A stretch of 64,000 nucleotides of DNA. It comes from an uncultured SAR116 cluster alpha proteobacterium. Lineage in GTDB: Bacteria > Pseudomonadota > Alphaproteobacteria > Puniceispirillales > Marisalimonadaceae. A model generated the notes under the pieces. It did not search any database. It was not told where the DNA came from and saw only the letters and a program-made list of their open reading frames with translations. Position 1 is the stretch's first letter. The number at the start of each line of letters is the position of its first letter. Both the position numbers and the translations under genes were made by a program. Below, piece by piece: positions 54,557-63,153 of this stretch. The DNA is taken from positions 1 through 64,000 of the forward strand of contig CACBDG010000008.1 in NCBI GenBank assembly GCA_902537945.1, read 5' to 3'.

Positions 54557-55399
54557 TTATCCTGCCGAAAAGGTGCTCACTAAAGATCCAACTGTCATGC
54601 TCCATCCATCAACTAATACAAATAATAATAATTTAAATGGAAGTGCAACTAACATTGGCGACAACATCATCATCCCAAGTGACATTAAAATAGATGAAAT
54701 TACCATGTCAATTACTAAGAAAGGTAAAAATAAAAGAAACCCTATTTGGAATGCAGTTTTTAGCTCACTAGTCATAAATGCTGGAAGAGCTATTCTAAAA
54801 GGAATATCAGAAACTTTGTCAAATTTTTCTAAACCCGCTAATTCAGTAAACATTATTAGATCTGTTTTCCTTGTGTTTTTAACCATAAAATGCTTCATTT
54901 CAGCACTAGCTGTTTGAATGGCTTGTTCTGCGGGTAAGTTTTTTTCCATATATGGTACTGCAGCATTTTCGTAAACCTTATTAAATGTTGGAGCCATTAT
55001 AAAAAATGTTAAAAATAGTGAAATTGCTATTAGTACCTGGTTAGGAGGAGTTTGTTGTGTACCCAATGCTTGACGTAGAATTGACATTACAATTATTATT
55101 CTTGTGAAACTTGTCATTCCGAGAACAAGTGAGGGAAGAACCGTCAAAGCTGTCATTAATAACAAAATTTGTAATGGAAACGAATACTCAGTTGTATCAC
55201 CGTTGGTTGATACGTTTAATGCGGGGAATCCTGAAGAAAGTGGTTCACCTATTGCTTGCACAGGAAATCCACTTATAAAGATTAAAATTATTAGAAAAGA
55301 CAATTTTTTTAAAAAATTAATAAAAATTTTACAAATTTTTTCTTTTGAATTTTTAAAATAAAATCTCTTTATCGGTTGTGGACAAATTGCTTTACGCAT
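54557..55399 (-). CDS. fliP: Flagellar export gate protein FliP
   Basis: The 280-residue protein has a basic N-terminus and a signal-type helix, then the conserved FliP core: LTVLPSLVLGMTSFTRIIIV, RQALGTQQTPPNQVL, and MSLGMMMLSPMLVALPFKLL near the C-terminus. Five FliP subunits form the export pore. I chose ATG 55399 over GTG 55408 because AAGG lies nine bases upstream. It overlaps fliO by 8 bp. Confidence 0.97.
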   Translation of the reverse strand: MRKAICPQPIKRFYFKNSKEKICKIFINFLKKLSFLIILIFISGFPVQAIGEPLSSGFPALNVSTNGDTTEYSFPLQILLLMTALTVLPSLVLGMTSFTRIIIVMSILRQALGTQQTPPNQVLIAISLFLTFFIMAPTFNKVYENAAVPYMEKNLPAEQAIQTASAEMKHFMVKNTRKTDLIMFTELAGLEKFDKVSDIPFRIALPAFMTSELKTAFQIGFLLFLPFLVIDMVISSILMSLGMMMLSPMLVALPFKLLLFVLVDGWSMTVGSLVSTFSAG

Positions 55400-55823
55400 T
55401 TCTATCACCCTTTTTATGAGCTGTTAGAAGATCTGAAATATTTACATGTTGTAGAGGTTTTGAAATTTTAGGTTTTTCCAACATTGATTTGTCTTTTTGA
55501 AGAAAATTTTTAGATAATGATTTATCTGAACTTTTACTATTTGACGTTACTTTATCAAATGAAAGTCTATCAATTTGAGTTAATGAGCCTCTACCAGATT
55601 TATGGCCAACAAAAAAGAATTTTTCTTCACCAACTTTGAAAATATAAGCTAAAAATCCATTGTTAAGAGGTATTTGATTTATTACCTCAAGATTATTTTC
55701 TTTTTTTATAATTTTCTTAAAGTGACCACTTTTTTTCTTAATGATGAAAGCAACAATACCTAAAACTAGTAAAAATAAAATAGTTATAATAACTGTTGTA
55801 AAATCTGGAACTGATTGTGACAT
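55392..55823 (-). CDS. fliO: Flagellar biosynthesis protein FliO
   Basis: The 143-residue protein has a short periplasmic start, one membrane helix (residues about 8-28) and the cytoplasmic FliO domain (NGFLAYIFKVGEEKFFFVGHK). FliO helps assemble FliP. The length and position before fliP support the call, although this family is poorly conserved. A sigma-54 type promoter lies 31-46 bp upstream, and AAGGAAAG precedes the ATG. Confidence 0.88.
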   Translation of the reverse strand: MSQSVPDFTTVIITILFLLVLGIVAFIIKKKSGHFKKIIKKENNLEVINQIPLNNGFLAYIFKVGEEKFFFVGHKSGRGSLTQIDRLSFDKVTSNSKSSDKSLSKNFLQKDKSMLEKPKISKPLQHVNISDLLTAHKKGDRNA

Positions 55824-55853
55824 TTATACTTTCCTTATTTTTTAAAAAAGGGA

Positions 55854-55869
55854 AGCAAGAAGCATGCCA
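55854..55869 (-). promoter_or_regulatory. Sigma-54 type promoter for fliO-P-Q-R-flhB
   Basis: Read on the minus strand, TGGCAT-N5-TTGCT matches the sigma-54 consensus TGGCAC-N5-TTGCW at all but one base, with the GG and GC doublets 12 bp apart as required. Transcription would start near 55843, giving a 20-nt leader with the fliO ribosome-binding site. It lies in the largest spacer (109 bp) of the flagellar cluster. Confidence 0.75.
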
Positions 55870-55932
55870 TCAACAAAAACAAATATAAGTCATTGTTTTT
55901 ATTGCTATTTTTAAATTGTCATTTTTTTGAAA

Positions 55933-56247
55933 TTATAATTTTTGAACTCGATTTTCTGGATTAGTAACCTCTGTAAATCTTATACCAAATCTTTCGCCTA
56001 CCATTACTACTTCCCCTTTAGCTATTTTCACCCCATTTGCTAAAATATCTAATGGGTCACCAGCTAGTCTTTCCAATTCTACTACTGAGCCTTCATTAAG
56101 TCTTAGAAGATCTCTTATCTTAAGTTCAGTCGAACCTACTTCAACTGTAAGTTTAACTTCAATATTTTCTAAAACCTTAAGATTGTCTAACCCTATATTA
56201 TCTTTAACAGTTTCTTCTACTTTAGCTTCAGCTTCATTTTCTGCCAT
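55933..56247 (-). CDS. fliN: Flagellar motor switch protein FliN
   Basis: The 104-residue protein has a short acidic N-terminus and a complete SpoA domain (VEVGSTELKIRDLLRLNEG, then VELERLAGDPLDILANG and GEVVMVGERFGIRFTEV). FliN forms the lower C-ring and binds CheY-P/FliH. GAGGAG precedes the ATG. Last gene of fliK-L-M-N. Confidence 0.97.
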   Translation of the reverse strand: MAENEAEAKVEETVKDNIGLDNLKVLENIEVKLTVEVGSTELKIRDLLRLNEGSVVELERLAGDPLDILANGVKIAKGEVVMVGERFGIRFTEVTNPENRVQKL

Positions 56248-56265
56248 AAAATTACTCCTCGATAA

Positions 56266-57234
56266 TTATAATCTATTTTTTAAACTAACAGCTACTTGAC
56301 CATTGGTTTCACCAATTTCAGCTTTGAATAAAAGTTTATCATTTACAAAAAAATCTACACCATCCACTGGAGGTAAATTCATTATGTCACCCTCTTTGAA
56401 TTGAATTAGGTTAGTTAAAGAAACTGATGGTTCACTTAAAATTGCTGAAATAGGAAGCGGAACGTTCAATACTGATTTTTCTAAACGTTCTCTCCAGCTA
56501 GTGTCGTCATTAATTATATCTGATTGAACTCTTGATCGCAAAAGTGACGCAATTGGTTTTAAGGTTTGTAAAGGGTATATTATATCAAATGAAGCTGAAT
56601 CAACATTTGGAAGTTGCACCACAAAAGAACATATAATTACTGAATCCGATGACTCAACTAAAGTTGCAAATTGTGGATTAATTTCTCTACTTTGATGCTT
56701 AATTGTTATTGGCATAAGATCTTTCCAAGCAGTTTCAAGGCATTGAGAAATCCCATCTGATACTATTTCAATAATTCTATCTTCAGTGGCAGTAAACTCC
56801 GCCTTTGCGGAAGGGAAATTAGCTAATTTACCACCATAATAACAGTTTGTTAAAACACTAATAAAGGAAGGTTCAAGTACCAGTAACATTGAACCTCGAA
56901 GCTCATCAATTCTATTTGTACTTAAGCTCATAAAGCTATTTAGACCTGCACTGTATTCATCGTAAGTCTTTACTTCTGGAGGAAACGGATTTATTTTTGG
57001 TTGCAATCTTATCATTGGTAAAAATATGCTTCTAACTAATCGAGCAAATCGTTCATTTATTAATCTTAAAGCATAATAATCTCCAAGAAGCTCTAAATTA
57101 TCAGAACCAAATGTAAAGTCAGTTACCTCAACATCATTGTTTAATCCAGAATTTGCAGTAATTTCCCCAGACTGAAGTCCTTCCATTAAAGCTGATACTT
57201 CATCAGAAGATAATTTACGAGATGTATTAGACAT
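56266..57234 (-). CDS. fliM: Flagellar motor switch protein FliM
   Basis: The 322-residue protein starts with a segment rich in polar residues (LSSDEVSALMEGLQSGE) in place of a strict CheY-binding EIDALL motif; the central CheC-like domain and the C-terminal SpoA domain (LSEPSVSLTNLIQFKEGDIM) follow. Within the central domain the usual GGxG signature is altered (LRGSMLLVLEPSFI). FliM is the middle C-ring protein. It is 18 bp from fliL and 18 bp from fliN. Confidence 0.95.
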   Translation of the reverse strand: MSNTSRKLSSDEVSALMEGLQSGEITANSGLNNDVEVTDFTFGSDNLELLGDYYALRLINERFARLVRSIFLPMIRLQPKINPFPPEVKTYDEYSAGLNSFMSLSTNRIDELRGSMLLVLEPSFISVLTNCYYGGKLANFPSAKAEFTATEDRIIEIVSDGISQCLETAWKDLMPITIKHQSREINPQFATLVESSDSVIICSFVVQLPNVDSASFDIIYPLQTLKPIASLLRSRVQSDIINDDTSWRERLEKSVLNVPLPISAILSEPSVSLTNLIQFKEGDIMNLPPVDGVDFFVNDKLLFKAEIGETNGQVAVSLKNRL

Positions 57235-57252
57235 TAATTTCTTAATCCTATT

Positions 57253-57852
57253 CTATTGTAAAATAAAAGCAGTAAAATATACATCTTCTATACCTGGAAA
57301 TTCATCAAGAGACTCTAATTTTTTATTAAGAACAACCATTAATCTCTCAGATAATTTTCTTTTACCATCGCTGCCAGAAATATCTTCTTCTGTAAAATCG
57401 CTTATAGTTGATAATATTTCAGAACGTAAAGCTAATTGATGGGAGTCAACAACTTCCATAACCTTTTCATCATACTGTGTAGAAACACCAACACTTACCT
57501 GCAAAAATTTTCTACTTCCTTTTAAGTTAGTGGTAAAATCTCCTGGAAATTCGAAGTAAGTAGTTTCATAACTATCAACTTCTGGAATGGCTTTTACATT
57601 CTTTTTTATAATACCATCTTCACCTTCTTCTTCTCCTTCTTTATTTTCAACATCTTCTGACTTTTTCTTTTCAGCTTCTTTTCCTTCAATTATTTGATTT
57701 ACTTCAGCTGATGGATCTGGTTCGGGTTCACCACCAAATAAAAAATAACCAATACCTAGCCCAACAGCTATTAATAAAAAGCCGCCTACTACAAAAATAA
57801 TTATTTTTAACAAGTTACTTTTTTTTGGTTCTTCTTCTACTTCATCTGCCAT
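57253..57852 (-). CDS. fliL: Flagellar basal body-associated protein FliL
   Basis: The 199-residue protein has a cytoplasmic start, one membrane helix (residues about 14-36), an acidic linker (about 40-85) and the C-terminal FliL domain (TTNLKGSRKFLQVSVGVSTQ). It is an inner-membrane protein that supports stator function. The linker is longer and more acidic than usual. Confidence 0.93.
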   Translation of the reverse strand: MADEVEEEPKKSNLLKIIIFVVGGFLLIAVGLGIGYFLFGGEPEPDPSAEVNQIIEGKEAEKKKSEDVENKEGEEEGEDGIIKKNVKAIPEVDSYETTYFEFPGDFTTNLKGSRKFLQVSVGVSTQYDEKVMEVVDSHQLALRSEILSTISDFTEEDISGSDGKRKLSERLMVVLNKKLESLDEFPGIEDVYFTAFILQ

Positions 57853-57877
57853 TTTTTTCTCACTACGTAGTTGTTAA

Positions 57878-59236
57878 TTATGCTATTACGTTTATAATAT
57901 GTCTAGATGAAACATTCTCATCCAAACTATTTTTAATATCCTGTTGTTCATTTTCAGCATCAGATTTCATCAAGTTATTTTGACCATTCTTATCTGAATT
58001 TTTGTTAAAATTATTTTTAGAACCAAAATATTTACTGTCGTCATGAGCTAAAAACTCTAAATCAATTCCTTGATCGTTAAAAAGTTTCTGAAGATGATTT
58101 TCATTTTGAGCTAATGCACTTGTAACATAAGTATTTTCAGTAATTATTTTTACGTTGCCTGTTCCATTTTTCAAACTTATAGATACTTTAAGTCTTCCTA
58201 AATTTTTAGGTTTAAGGTTAAATTCAATTTCTTCTCCACCATTTACTAAAGCATTTTCTATTCTAGAAACAAGTTTTGAAGTCCATCCTTTCTGGGTTAG
58301 ATCGAGGTTTTCTAGCAAACCCTCTAAAATGGAATTTAAACCTCCATTTGGAAGTGAGGTGTGATTCTGTTGAGAAAATTGATTTCCCTTACTGCCAGAA
58401 TCAATAGAATTTTGAATATTTAAAACTTTATCATTAACTTTAATTTCATTCATCTTATTCTTTATTAATTCATCACTTATTTGATTATTGAGATGATTTA
58501 AATTTTTAATATTTGATAATTTTGAATCTGTTAATGAGGTTGAGTCGATTTTTTCTTTATGTTGAAAAGAATTTGAATGTGAAAATTGATATAGTTTATT
58601 AGGATGGTTATTTTTCTTAATTTTTTTAACAAAATTTATTTGTTTATTATTATGAGTTAACGTTTGATGATTATCTAATTTTTGTTCAGACTTAATCATT
58701 TCATTAGTATTTTTTTTAATAAAATTTGCTTCAAGAGATTTTTCTCCACTTTTATCAATAGACTGTTCTAAACTTTTAATAACACGTGTTGAGCTACTTT
58801 TGATAAGAGGCGTTGAATTTTTAAAACTTTCATTTTTTATCTTATTTTTTAATTCTTTAAAGTTATTATGTGCAGGAAATTTAATAATAATGTTTTTATT
58901 ATATTTCCTTGTTGAATCTAAAAAACTAAATATCTTATCCTTTATTTCAGATTTTACGCTTTGATCTGATTGAATTTCACTTTTAACACTCTTGAGACTT
59001 ACTGAATCTAAATTTCTAATGTTTAAATTAGGCAGAATATGAGATAAATATTCTATAATTTCTATTTCATCTTTTTTGAACACAAATTCAAAGTCATCTG
59101 AAATATTATTTGATTTTACTTCATTACTACTATTATTGATCGAAAATAGAGATCCTAATAAAGAACCGTTGTCGTCTCCTTTATTTGAAACAGACAAAAA
59201 GTCAGAATTATTATTTACATCATTTGTAATTTTCAT
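57878..59236 (-). CDS. fliK: Flagellar hook-length control protein FliK
   Basis: The 452-residue protein is Asn/Ser/Lys-rich and disordered for about 300 residues. The conserved C-terminal domain follows: LKPKNLGRLKVSISLKNGTG and NENHLQKLFNDQGIDLEFL. FliK acts as the hook ruler and triggers the FlhB switch. I chose ATG 59236 over GTG 59248, since the predicted sigma-54 transcript starts near 59252. First gene of fliK-L-M-N. Confidence 0.9.
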   Translation of the reverse strand: MKITNDVNNNSDFLSVSNKGDDNGSLLGSLFSINNSSNEVKSNNISDDFEFVFKKDEIEIIEYLSHILPNLNIRNLDSVSLKSVKSEIQSDQSVKSEIKDKIFSFLDSTRKYNKNIIIKFPAHNNFKELKNKIKNESFKNSTPLIKSSSTRVIKSLEQSIDKSGEKSLEANFIKKNTNEMIKSEQKLDNHQTLTHNNKQINFVKKIKKNNHPNKLYQFSHSNSFQHKEKIDSTSLTDSKLSNIKNLNHLNNQISDELIKNKMNEIKVNDKVLNIQNSIDSGSKGNQFSQQNHTSLPNGGLNSILEGLLENLDLTQKGWTSKLVSRIENALVNGGEEIEFNLKPKNLGRLKVSISLKNGTGNVKIITENTYVTSALAQNENHLQKLFNDQGIDLEFLAHDDSKYFGSKNNFNKNSDKNGQNNLMKSDAENEQQDIKNSLDENVSSRHIINVIA

Positions 59237-59262
59237 TTTAAATTCCACATTTTGGTTTAAAC

Positions 59263-59278
59263 TGCAAATACAGTGCCA
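59263..59278 (-). promoter_or_regulatory. Sigma-54 promoter for fliK-L-M-N (perfect consensus)
   Basis: On the minus strand TGGCAC-TGTAT-TTGCA is an exact match to the sigma-54 -24/-12 consensus (TGGCAC-N5-TTGCA). The predicted start is near 59252, 16 nt before the fliK ATG. It occupies the 70-bp fliJ-fliK spacer. An enhancer-binding activator would be required; none is encoded in the window. Confidence 0.85.
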
Positions 59279-59306
59279 TTATTAAAATATGTTATTCTAA
59301 AATGCT

Positions 59307-59699
59307 TTATTGAAAATTTTTCTTTTCTAATTCACTAATGAACGATCTTTTATATTCCATAGATTTTTCTTCAGCCTTAATTTTCTTTAAATTATTTATA
59401 ACAATTTTCTGTCTTATTGTTTCTTTTTCTGCACGCAAATATTTATTTCTATTTGATGCAATATTTTTTTGACTTTGAAGAGTAGTTAGTAGTTTGGCAT
59501 TATTTTTAAAAAATCCTGAATTAATTATTTTATTTGAGGAACTATTTTTACTATTCTCCATGATGGAATTTATTTGATCAATAAGATTTTCATTTTTAAT
59601 AATTTCATTTTCTACCAAGTTAGAATTAGTAATTTCTTTTGAAATATCTTTTTTTCTAACAGTAGCAAGTCTGTGAAATCTTTTAATTTTTTTTTGCAA
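59307..59699 (-). CDS. fliJ: FliJ-like flagellar export chaperone
   Basis: The 130-residue protein is almost wholly charged coiled coil, with a FliJ-like N-terminus (KKIKRFHRLATVRKKD). Size and position directly after fliI fit FliJ, the stalk of the export ATPase. Sequence similarity is weak, so the call leans on context. It begins with TTG, with AGG eight bases upstream, and overlaps no gene. Confidence 0.7.
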   Translation of the reverse strand: MQKKIKRFHRLATVRKKDISKEITNSNLVENEIIKNENLIDQINSIMENSKNSSSNKIINSGFFKNNAKLLTTLQSQKNIASNRNKYLRAEKETIRQKIVINNLKKIKAEEKSMEYKRSFISELEKKNFQ

Positions 59700-59708
59700 C
59701 TATTTTAC

Positions 59709-61028
59709 CTATTCATATAATTTTAATAATGCTGATTTCGAGCTTTCAAAATTTGCTTTTTCAGAATTACTCTGGGATATAAAATCAATCAATTTTGGCC
59801 ACATTGATATAGCATCATCAAGATCTTTATCTTGTCCATGAGTATATCCGCCCATTAACAGTAAGTCCTTATTTTCTATGTAAGAACTAATATGTTTTCT
59901 AAATAATTTTGAGGCATTTAAATGATCGTCTGAAATTAGTTCATTCATAACCCTGCTAATTGAATTAGAAACGTCTACTGCAGGATAAATACCCATTTGT
60001 GCATTTAATCTGCTTAAAACAATATGCCCATCAAGTATTGCCCTTGCTGCATCAACAACTGGATCATTATTATCATCCCCATCAGCTAAAATTGTGTAAA
60101 ATGAAGTAATGCTTCCATTTCCTTGATAACCTGTTCCTGTCCTTTCTATTAAATTAGGGATCATAGAAATCACTGAGGGTGGATAACCTTTTGAAGTAGC
60201 TACTTCTCCTAAAGACAAACCAATTTCTCTTTTTGCATGTGCAATTCTTGTTAGACTATCCATTATTAATAGCACGTTTTTTCCTTGGTCTCTGAAATAT
60301 TCTGCTATTGCAGTAGCTCTATTAGCACCTCTAATCCTCATCAATGGTGATCTGTCTGCTGGAACAGCGACTACAGTAATTTTTTGAGATGATTCGTCAT
60401 CAAACAATTCATTAACCATTGTACCAACTTCTCTGGCTCTTTCACCAATTAAAGCAATTACAACTACATCTGCTTCTGTATATTTACTCATCATCCCTAA
60501 TAAGACTGATTTACCAACTCCTGAACCAGCAATAATTCCAAGCCTTTGACCTTGGCCAACAGTCAATAAAGCATTAATAATTCTTACTCCAACATCTAAT
60601 GGTTTGTTTATTAAACTTCTTTTTAGAGGATTCATAACTTTACCCATTAGAGGCCATTTATTTTTTATTGTACCTAAGGGTTTTTCATCTAATGGTTTTC
60701 CAAAGGCATCCGTTACTCTTCCTAATAATGTATTATCTACATCTATGTATCTTCCATTGTCTTTTAATGAAACTTGACACCCAGAAACTATGTGCGAAGA
60801 ATTTTCTAGAACAGCAAGCATGTTATGTTTTTCGTTAAAACGAATTACTTCAGCAAGAATTTCTTTTCCCATTTGGTCCTTTACTACACAAAGACTTCCT
60901 ATAGGGGCCGGAAAGGGGTCACAGTAGATAATATTACCATCAAAGTGATTGACTCTTCCTGAACTTAAAATTGAAATAGGTCTTTTTATTTGGGATATAT
61001 TATTTATTAGTTTCGTCTCAAAATTCAT
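59709..61028 (-). CDS. fliI: Flagellar export ATPase FliI
   Basis: The 439-residue protein resembles F1 beta. It has Walker A AGSGVGKS (residues 167-174), VVIALIGERAREVG, and VLLIMDSLTRIAHAKREIGL. It energises substrate release into the export gate. It is 18 bp after fliH. Confidence 0.97.
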   Translation of the reverse strand: MNFETKLINNISQIKRPISILSSGRVNHFDGNIIYCDPFPAPIGSLCVVKDQMGKEILAEVIRFNEKHNMLAVLENSSHIVSGCQVSLKDNGRYIDVDNTLLGRVTDAFGKPLDEKPLGTIKNKWPLMGKVMNPLKRSLINKPLDVGVRIINALLTVGQGQRLGIIAGSGVGKSVLLGMMSKYTEADVVVIALIGERAREVGTMVNELFDDESSQKITVVAVPADRSPLMRIRGANRATAIAEYFRDQGKNVLLIMDSLTRIAHAKREIGLSLGEVATSKGYPPSVISMIPNLIERTGTGYQGNGSITSFYTILADGDDNNDPVVDAARAILDGHIVLSRLNAQMGIYPAVDVSNSISRVMNELISDDHLNASKLFRKHISSYIENKDLLLMGGYTHGQDKDLDDAISMWPKLIDFISQSNSEKANFESSKSALLKLYE

Positions 61029-61046
61029 AAATCAATTCCAATTTTT

Positions 61047-62081
61047 TTAAGTGCTATAAACGCTTTTTTCTGAATAGCGCATTCCATCACAATTTAAGAT
61101 TATGTCACCTCTTGAGAGTTCTTTATTAGAAATAAAAACTTTTTTATTTTCATTCTTATTCAAATCTTTTATTTTTGAAAGTGCTTCAAAATCTTGATCA
61201 TTTACTTCAATTGTAATTTTATCTTCATAACAATTAATATTTTTTAAAAATGATTTAATTTTCTTTTCATATTTTTCTGGCATTTTATCTATTTGGTAAC
61301 CTGCAAGATCATATGAAATTTCAAGAATTTTATTTTCAAAAACTTGATATAAAGCTTTTTCACATAAAGTTGATAGTGATGATAAAATATTTTGAAAATT
61401 GTCATAATCTTTAAGTATTGTTTCTGAAACATTTTCAGATACGTTATTATTTTCTTCTAAACTTTTGGTACCCTCATCCTCTTTTTTATTCATTGATTGA
61501 GAAACTGCATTTCTAACAGAATCTAAAGCTTGTTGAGTTTCATTATCAGCATTAATAAATTCATCAGATTTAGTTTCAACTGTTGTCTCATTCTCCTGAT
61601 TTGGATTTTCGCTTTCATTCTCTATAAAATTTTCATCTTGTTCCAATTTTTCAGATTGAATATCTTCTTCAACTCTATTTAAATTTATTTCATTAGAGTT
61701 ATTTATTTCTTCTGGACTATTAGATTTTTCAGTTTGAAACTGATCATCTGTTTTGTTCTCGCTTTCTATATTTTCGTCTAACTTTACTTCTTCTAATTTT
61801 TTTTCTTTTTCTATTAAATCAATTTCTTCTTGTGGATTATTTGAATTCTCAGAAGTTTTATTATTAGCTAGTTCTTCTTCGTAAGTTTCTTGATTAGAAT
61901 TAAAATCAAGTGCAATATCAATTAATGATTTTTTTACAAAATTAGAATTGTTTGAAATATTTTTATCTTCAAAAATTGACTCTGATTGAGATTGTAAAAT
62001 AGATTTAATTTCATCGTTACTTAATGGAACAATGTTTTGAGTATCATGATTTTCCTTATCTTGATTCATAGCTAAATTCAT
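61047..62081 (-). CDS. fliH: FliH-like flagellar assembly protein with acidic extension
   Basis: The 344-residue protein sits between fliG and fliI. The last 120 residues (from about 225) look like the FliH/YscL C-terminal domain (LCEKALYQVFENKILEISYD). Residues about 40-220 are a very acidic, Asn-rich segment of low complexity. FliH is usually 200-250 residues, and its tail binds FliI and holds it in check. The start ATG 62081 lacks a clear ribosome-binding site. Confidence 0.78.
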   Translation of the reverse strand: MNLAMNQDKENHDTQNIVPLSNDEIKSILQSQSESIFEDKNISNNSNFVKKSLIDIALDFNSNQETYEEELANNKTSENSNNPQEEIDLIEKEKKLEEVKLDENIESENKTDDQFQTEKSNSPEEINNSNEINLNRVEEDIQSEKLEQDENFIENESENPNQENETTVETKSDEFINADNETQQALDSVRNAVSQSMNKKEDEGTKSLEENNNVSENVSETILKDYDNFQNILSSLSTLCEKALYQVFENKILEISYDLAGYQIDKMPEKYEKKIKSFLKNINCYEDKITIEVNDQDFEALSKIKDLNKNENKKVFISNKELSRGDIILNCDGMRYSEKSVYST

Positions 62082-62094
62082 ATTAATAAATTAA

Positions 62095-63132
62095 TTATAC
62101 GTAATCATCGCCACCACGACCTGCTAACACAATAGATCCTTCGTCTGACATTCTTCTTGCTACAGCAATTATCTGTTTTTGCGCCTCTTGAACTTCTGTC
62201 AATCTAACTGGACCAAGAGCTTCCATCTCATCTTGTATATTGGCTGCCGCACGTTGAGACATACATCCAAATAGTTTTGTTTTCAATTCCTCATCAGCAC
62301 CTTTAAGCGCTAAAATAATTAAATCATCTTCTACTGCACGAAGAAGTGTTTGAAGAGACTTATCATCAGATAATAATAATGTTTCAAATACAAACATACT
62401 ATCTTGTATATCTTGCATTAGCTGCTTATCATCTTTTAAAATCTCTTTCATTATTTTTGCTTCACCATCTTGACTAAGAAAATTCATGATTTTGGCTGCA
62501 GCTGGAACCCCTCCTACTTTGCTAGCTCTCAAACTAGCATTGGAAGAAAAAACTTTTTGCATTACCCTATCTAACTCTTTTAAAGCTTCAGGCTGAACAG
62601 TTTCCAATGTTGCAATTCTTCTTATTATATCTGACTGACTTTTCTCAGGCATAAAAGTAAGAACATCAGAAGCAGTTGAGGGTTCCAAATAAGAAATTAT
62701 CAATGCAATAATTTGAGGGTGCTCATCAATTATTAAGTCTGCAATTGACCTAGCATCTAGCCAATCAAGTATTTCAATTGCTTTGTTGCTATCAGAAGGA
62801 GTAATTTTTCCTAAAACAGTTTGTGCTTTATCTTCACCTAACGATTTAGTTAAAACATTTTTTATATAACCACCCCCAGATATTCCTAAACTTGTTTGTG
62901 CTTTAATAATAGCTAGAAACTCGTCTAAAACTAAATTAACAGTATCTTGTCCTAAGCCTTGAACAGAATACATTGCTGAACCTAGAACTTGAACTTCTTT
63001 TGGAGATAGGTTACCCATTATTTCTGCAGCTTCATCTTCACCAATTAACATCATTAAAATTGCACATTTTTGAGTGCCAGTTAAACCTTGGTAAACTTCA
63101 TCTGCACTTGGTTTTTTTGCTGCCTCTGCCAT
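62095..63132 (-). CDS. fliG: Flagellar motor switch protein FliG
   Basis: The 345-residue protein has the FliG N-domain (LTGTQKCAILMMLIGEDEAA), the middle domain (EHPQIIALIISYLEPSTASDVL, here about residues 137-158) and the C-terminal torque domain with the charged helix. It links the MS ring to the C ring. GGATAA precedes the ATG. Confidence 0.98.
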   Translation of the reverse strand: MAEAAKKPSADEVYQGLTGTQKCAILMMLIGEDEAAEIMGNLSPKEVQVLGSAMYSVQGLGQDTVNLVLDEFLAIIKAQTSLGISGGGYIKNVLTKSLGEDKAQTVLGKITPSDSNKAIEILDWLDARSIADLIIDEHPQIIALIISYLEPSTASDVLTFMPEKSQSDIIRRIATLETVQPEALKELDRVMQKVFSSNASLRASKVGGVPAAAKIMNFLSQDGEAKIMKEILKDDKQLMQDIQDSMFVFETLLLSDDKSLQTLLRAVEDDLIILALKGADEELKTKLFGCMSQRAAANIQDEMEALGPVRLTEVQEAQKQIIAVARRMSDEGSIVLAGRGGDDYV

Positions 63133-63153
63133 TCTATTATCCTACTCTTTACT

